Source of the DNA: Lutjanus erythropterus
Lineage: Eukaryota; Chordata; Actinopteri; Lutjaniformes; Lutjanidae
NCBI GenBank assembly: GCA_020091685.1
Contig: CM034599.1
Span: 8,924,789-8,988,788, forward strand
Direction of reading: 5' to 3'
DNA: 64,000 nt
Shown piece after piece: positions 59,133 to 64,000 of this stretch. Position 1 is the stretch's first letter, and the number at the start of each line of letters is the position of its first letter. The translations under genes and the position numbers were made by a program. The notes below the pieces were generated by a model. That model made no database searches and was not told where the DNA came from. It saw nothing but the letters and a program-made list of their open reading frames with translations.

Positions 59133-62100
59133 TCACAGAGTACAGTGAAAGTTTTTTTTTTCATTGCTGGACTTATTTTTTAAATCAGTAAATTAATACT
59201 TCTCAAAAACTGTTTGTGTAATAGTTATTGACTTAAGTAAAGGTTCTAAGTTGAGTCTCAGCATGGGAGGCACATGGTGAGCCTCGCACGTGGGAGAAGT
59301 TAGCCCTCAGGCCAAAAACAATATTTGCACTGGGGTCACTCACAGTTCTGTTACACTGCTGGGGCCTCATTACAGAAACATCCTAAGTCTGAATTCTTAT
59401 CTTATCTCACTTTTGGGTGACATTTTCTGGATTTCTGGTTTTGCAGAAACATCCTATCTTTTCATTTGATAGAATTTTAGCTATTTCTTAAGTTAGGGAT
59501 CCTAAGTTAGGATGGCATAGACCCTGTCCCAAATTCAAAACTGGCAGCACCACTGTTGTTAGGTCTGTGTGGAGATAACAGCTAACAGCATGAACACTGA
59601 AATATTTTGATTGGAAGATTAATCAAACCATACATGATGCTGATGCTGATGATTTGAACGTGATTAACCTGTTACATCTCTTCCTGGAGTGATAATTGGA
59701 AGGAAAACTTCCAAATTGTCTCCAAGTCATCCAAACTAAAACTGAACACCCGTCTTCTCATTATGTCAGTTAGCTAGACAGTGACAAGTGAGGTGAGACA
59801 GCTGTTGTCAAGGATACAGGCAGTCTCATGTACACCTTAAATACAAATACAGGCATGACATGATGAGTACTGATTGAAGATTTTTTTTTAAGTTAAAATA
59901 AGATATGAAGCCTGAGATGGTATAGGACACAGCCATGAGTTTAGGATTTTTCTGTAATAGAAATTAAGTTACGACAGGACAAGCAGTCAGGAAAACTTTC
60001 TGTAATGAGGCTCCTGGTTCCTACAACAAATATCTCACAAAAAGGTCTGTGGATTATCTTGAGAAATCAGGTCATGATTTTGGAAAAGAGATATTGATTT
60101 TTTTTCTTTTTCTTTTTGGTACCTTGAGCACCACAAGCCAACTGCCAGGTAGTTCTAGTTCAGCTGATATCTCCCAAAGTAAGAGAAAAACTTTATAATA
60201 TTGATTTTGAGGTGAACTGTCCCTTTAGTAAGAAGAGATTATGCTATTGAGAAGAAACTGAAATGGAAAGAGAACTGAACAGACGTCAGGACGTCCCACA
60301 TCATTACCAGATTGTCAGATTAAGAAAAAGAGAAAAAAAATTTGGGATGAGCTGAGTTTTGATAAAGTCTCAGAAAGTTCCAGAAAGGAGTTAAGCCTCT
60401 CCCTCCTCCTCTCACATCCCGCTGTCTCCACTGCTCAACAACGTTTGCCAAAACTCACAGACCTGACAGAAGACTCAGCCTCGCTCCAAATCTTCTCATG
60501 TCATCTCAGATGATAATTAGCGAGAGAGTGAAGCACGAGTTTTACGGACTTCTGGCTGTTGCTGATAGGCCGCAGCTTGTGGAGAAAATACATTGTGTTA
60601 ATACATCTTGAAAGCGACACAGGAGAGGCATACATGAGAGTGTTCTTGTGCAACAACTGGAAAAAAGTTTAATGATTACAACTTGTTGTAGGTCATTAAT
60701 CTGTTGTGTAACCCTGCTGTCATCTTTGTTGTCACAGAGCCAACTGAAATCTCATCAACCATTTCAACAGCTCCCACTTTGTTATGATTAATTTCTTTTG
60801 TGGCTTTCATCAAATTGTCATTTGGGGACACACACACACACACACAGGGGTTGCTAGGGGACAATTTGGACACACAACTCAGCTTATGTTGTAATGATGC
60901 TCTTCGCGTGTGTGGTTAGACTGGGCTGTGTGGGTCTGTGTGTCCTTGCTTCTTCTTCAGCCACCTGGTCATTCCTATCCATTCTGCTGGATTCAGACTT
61001 ACAGACATCAGCTGGGGCGACTGACCATGTTGTTTACATGTCAGTCCAACCTGAGAAGCAAATAAAGGCTCAGGGAAATGCCCAGTGGTCCAGTTCAGAC
61101 CGGACCAGGTGGACGGATGGAAACTTACGGAACATGAGCTGAAGTCTGAGGATATCTGGCAACGCACTGAAGAAATTTAAGTGGCGTCAGCAGTGGGCCA
61201 TGCTACACCTGAGATCTTGATCAAATGTTGGATTGGTTTACTGTTTTTTGATATTATGCTCCATTAATAGCTGAAGTATTTCAAACAGTATCCTACCTAC
61301 TTAGCTAAACATAGCGTCTAGACTGCTGCAAAAGATGTCTTCCCGAAGGTCACTGAACCTCTCAACACTCTTTAGCTTGAGATGCTGATAAATATCTGAT
61401 GTCAGATAAGAAGATCCATGGTGCAACCCATGCAATTTTCCCATTGGGTGCACATTGCACCATAAATCATGGCTTAACTTTAAGTTATGTTGTACCAAAC
61501 TTTTCAAACTAGCTTAAAATTAAAACATAAATTTAAATCTTTCTTTAAACATCAGTTTAGTTTTTACCTAAACCTTGATTATTTTTTATGCTGCACCCAA
61601 AACATGTGGTCTAACTAACTGTAAATTATTTACAATGCTACTATCCATTTTTTAAATCTTCGATCATGCGGCCATATTGTTCCATTAATGCAGATGGTTT
61701 TCCTCAAAGGAGGAGAAATTAGAGCCTCTTTGCCAAGTCTTCGTTAGTACGCTAGCAAACTAGCAAGGTAGCTAGCAAACAAACAATGTAATGTTTTGTT
61801 TACTTTTTAGCTAGCTTGCAAACAAAGTAACATTTTGTTAAGTAATACAAAGCACCCAAACTTTTTTTTCCATTTCTCCCTCTTTTATACTTCAGCTTTA
61901 ATTATTATTAGATATTTATGTAAATTTATTTAAGCAACCATCTCTATATTGGTTACACACTATTTAATTTCAGTTTACATATGCTTTGCTTAATTTTAAA
62001 CCTGGATTTAACCATTAAACACTAAAACTAATCTTACGTCACTGTTAAACGTGTCTGTTGGTCTTGTTTTTCATCAGTGTGTCTGTTTTTTAATCTTCTG

Positions 62101-63209
62101 TTGTTAACTAACTTTTTAACTGGCAAGTAAACTTTTTAGCTTGCAAGCAATCAATGTAGCATTTGTAGTGTGTAACATGTAACATGGTAACATGTGATGT
62201 TTGTTCAGGAATACAGAGCAACAGACAGGTTTTTCCCCTTCTTAGATATCTGGGCTACTCGGGTCCTACAGCACCCTAATTTCTATTCTATTTATTTATT
62301 TTAATTTTGGATTTACTAAACTGAGATTAGTTTTCACTTGTGTAGCAGAGCTCTGCTTCATGTTTAATCTGGGTTTGCTTATTTTAATATTTGTTTTATC
62401 CACAGTAAAACAGCAAAAGGGATAACTGACCTTTTCTGAGGTGGTCTCATTTGATAAACAATGTTTGTCATCTGTTTATCAAACTGTAGAACAGAAACCA
62501 TCATCACTCATCTCAACTCTTTACAATCACACCCCTGCTGCAGGGTCATTTTTAATGTCAGCTCATATATAGACTAATCAACAACAAGTGTCCCAGTCCT
62601 ATTTTGAGCAAGGCCAAAGAGGAGTTTTTATGAGTTCTCCTTACCGTAAAGAGGGTTTATGTCTCAACAGGGCAACGGCAGATCTAAAGGCAACACACAG
62701 AGTGTAAACCCAAAATGGCAGAGGGAGCAGAGTGTCTCAAGCCCATCAACATACATTCTTGGAAACATTTACTCAGGAATTTTAATGCAGGAAAATGGGA
62801 AAGTTAAAGCACAGACACCAGCATGTTTGACACTTAATATAATCTAGAAGAGATAAGAAAAAGATACTGCAGTTTGATTTTACGTCACAGTTGATATAGT
62901 TTTTCTACAAGCACCACAACTAGCCCACAAACAAAACCCCTTTAGACTTGTTAATGTGTACTTTCCTCTCTGATACCGTATTGTACAACTCGCCCCATTT
63001 TGCTGTGTGGATAAGGCAACCATGCTCAGCTATTTTGGGAGTCAGTGGGCTATCACCTCGTGGGTGTTCAACAGAGGGATCTGGGTTGGAGAGGAAAGGC
63101 CATGTGATGTTTGGATCCTGCACAACACCCAGGATGGCCTAGAAACCATATCAGCATACAAAGAGCACACTTTTGACCCACAAAACAGCCGTCTGTTGTT
63201 GAAGTTTGG
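59133..63209. other. intergenic DNA, no gene seen
   Basis: About 4 kb with a CA run at 60829-60846. A locally repetitive stretch of ctagcaaactagc/agcttgcaag phrases lies at 61748-61830 and again at 62103-62190. ggtgaactgtccctttagta at 60211-60230 is a common fish-repeat end. No convincing exon. Confidence 0.5.
60829..60846. repeat. (CA)n microsatellite
   Basis: A short pure CA run of about 9 units. Confidence 0.9.
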
Positions 63210-63340
63210 CAGAGGTGGGAAGTAATTAAGTACAAATACTTTTTTTACTTTGCTCAAGTTTTAACTTTTACTTCCTCAGTTTTAACACAAATATCTGTAC
63301 TTTCTACTCCTTACATTTTCAAAATATTATTTTTATTTTG
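63210..63340 (+). repeat. fragment of the AGAGGTGGGAAGTAA (hAT-like) repeat
   Basis: Begins cagaggtgggaagtaattaa followed by gtacaaatac. It continues with ctgtactttctactccttac, a phrase set I recognise from abundant fish hAT-type MITEs. The terminal motif matches the 46.1-kb element. The right end is not visible. Confidence 0.65.
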
Positions 63341-63379
63341 TGTCACTGCATGCTCCCTCCCAGCATAAAACCCTAAACA

Positions 63380-63710
63380 AATGAAACAGTAATGCATAAA
63401 CAGACATAAACGAGACATAACAAGATGAAAACAACATAACAAGACAAAAATAACATAGAAGATGTAACAAGACTAAAATGATGTAATAAAACAAAAATGA
63501 TGGAAGACGGTACAAGATGAAAACAACGTAAGAAGATGAAAAGTACATAAAAGATGTAACTAGACAAAAACAACATAAAAGTCATGACAAGACAAAAATG
63601 AGAGAAGATGACACAAACAAGATAACAAGATGAAAACTACGCGAAAGATGTAATAAGACAAAAATTACATTAAAAGGCATAACAAGACGAAAACAATGTA
63701 ATTTTCACAC
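63380..63710. repeat. degenerate minisatellite, unit about 20-24 bp
   Basis: Repeated variants of acataacaagacaaaaat and agaagatgtaacaagact alternate across about 330 bp with many substitutions and small indels. No frame with meaning on either strand. Confidence 0.85.
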
Positions 63711-64000
63711 CTCTGAAGTTTAGGAATGTGAGGCTACATGAGTGGACAGAGAGTTGGTGGGACAGATGGAAAAATTATGCACAACTGAAAGTAAAAAACA
63801 ATTTTTGAAACAGAAAGTCATACTGCAAATAAGCTCAAGGCTGTGGGCAAGATTGTAGAGGACAATGTATAATTTGCCTGGAGAGAGTGTGCATCCAGCA
63901 GGAAAGAGAGAGAGGTGGGAGTTTTAGATTAGAGGAGCGGAGTAGTGGCAGAGGTGGAGCAAGTGCGGAGATAGCAGTGGAGAGAAGGCCAGACGGGTGA
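63711..64000. other. intergenic DNA at the window edge
   Basis: Purine-rich (agag/gagg) sequence toward the end. A gene starting to the right cannot be excluded, but nothing is supportable here. Confidence 0.45.

Noticed and set aside
63380-63710. CRISPR-like array
   Set aside because: Units are degenerate and contiguous, without constant repeats separated by unique spacers, and the genome is vertebrate.

Overview
The window is ordinary vertebrate genomic DNA, most likely from a ray-finned fish and probably a spiny-rayed (percomorph) one. Small exons with GT-AG splice sites are separated by introns of several kb, CA/TG microsatellites are abundant, and there are many short transposon remnants of kinds common in teleosts. 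I see no bacterial or viral gene organisation, CRISPR array, rRNA or functional tRNA gene.

The one protein-coding gene I can support is the 3' end of adgrv1 (adhesion G protein-coupled receptor V1, also called VLGR1, GPR98 or Mass1; the Usher syndrome 2C gene in humans). It lies on the + strand. Six exons at 2157-2335, 7451-7608, 16791-16912, 27186-27371, 31075-31252 and 39755-39873 join in one frame (942 nt, 313 codons plus stop). They encode the end of transmembrane helix 3 through helix 7, the cytoplasmic tail and the C-terminal PDZ-binding motif DTHL. The 3' UTR runs to an AATAAA signal at 40233-40238. Everything upstream (the very large Calx-beta ectodomain, GPS/GAIN and TM1-TM3) lies outside the window; 1-2156 reads as intron.

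The five introns (5.1, 9.2, 10.3, 3.7 and 8.5 kb) carry microsatellites, a broken non-LTR retrotransposon fragment (15.5-16.1 kb), a 1.1-kb foldback element (17.1-18.2 kb) and several terminal-inverted-repeat (TIR) elements. One is a TIR element that appears to be interrupted by a second element (35.5-36.4 kb), and one is a 0.73-kb foldback (37.1-37.8 kb).

From about 40.3 kb to the end (23.7 kb) I find no convincing exon. This flank holds a flawless 670-bp palindrome with an AT core (41296-41965) whose edge sits 3 bases from the only N in the window. It also holds a hAT-like element with an 8-bp target-site duplication (46114-46515), more copies of the foldback family, two SINE-like elements and a degenerate minisatellite at the right end. 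The palindrome is the most striking structural feature and may be an assembly artefact. I did not find a new biochemical system here; the findings concern genome structure.
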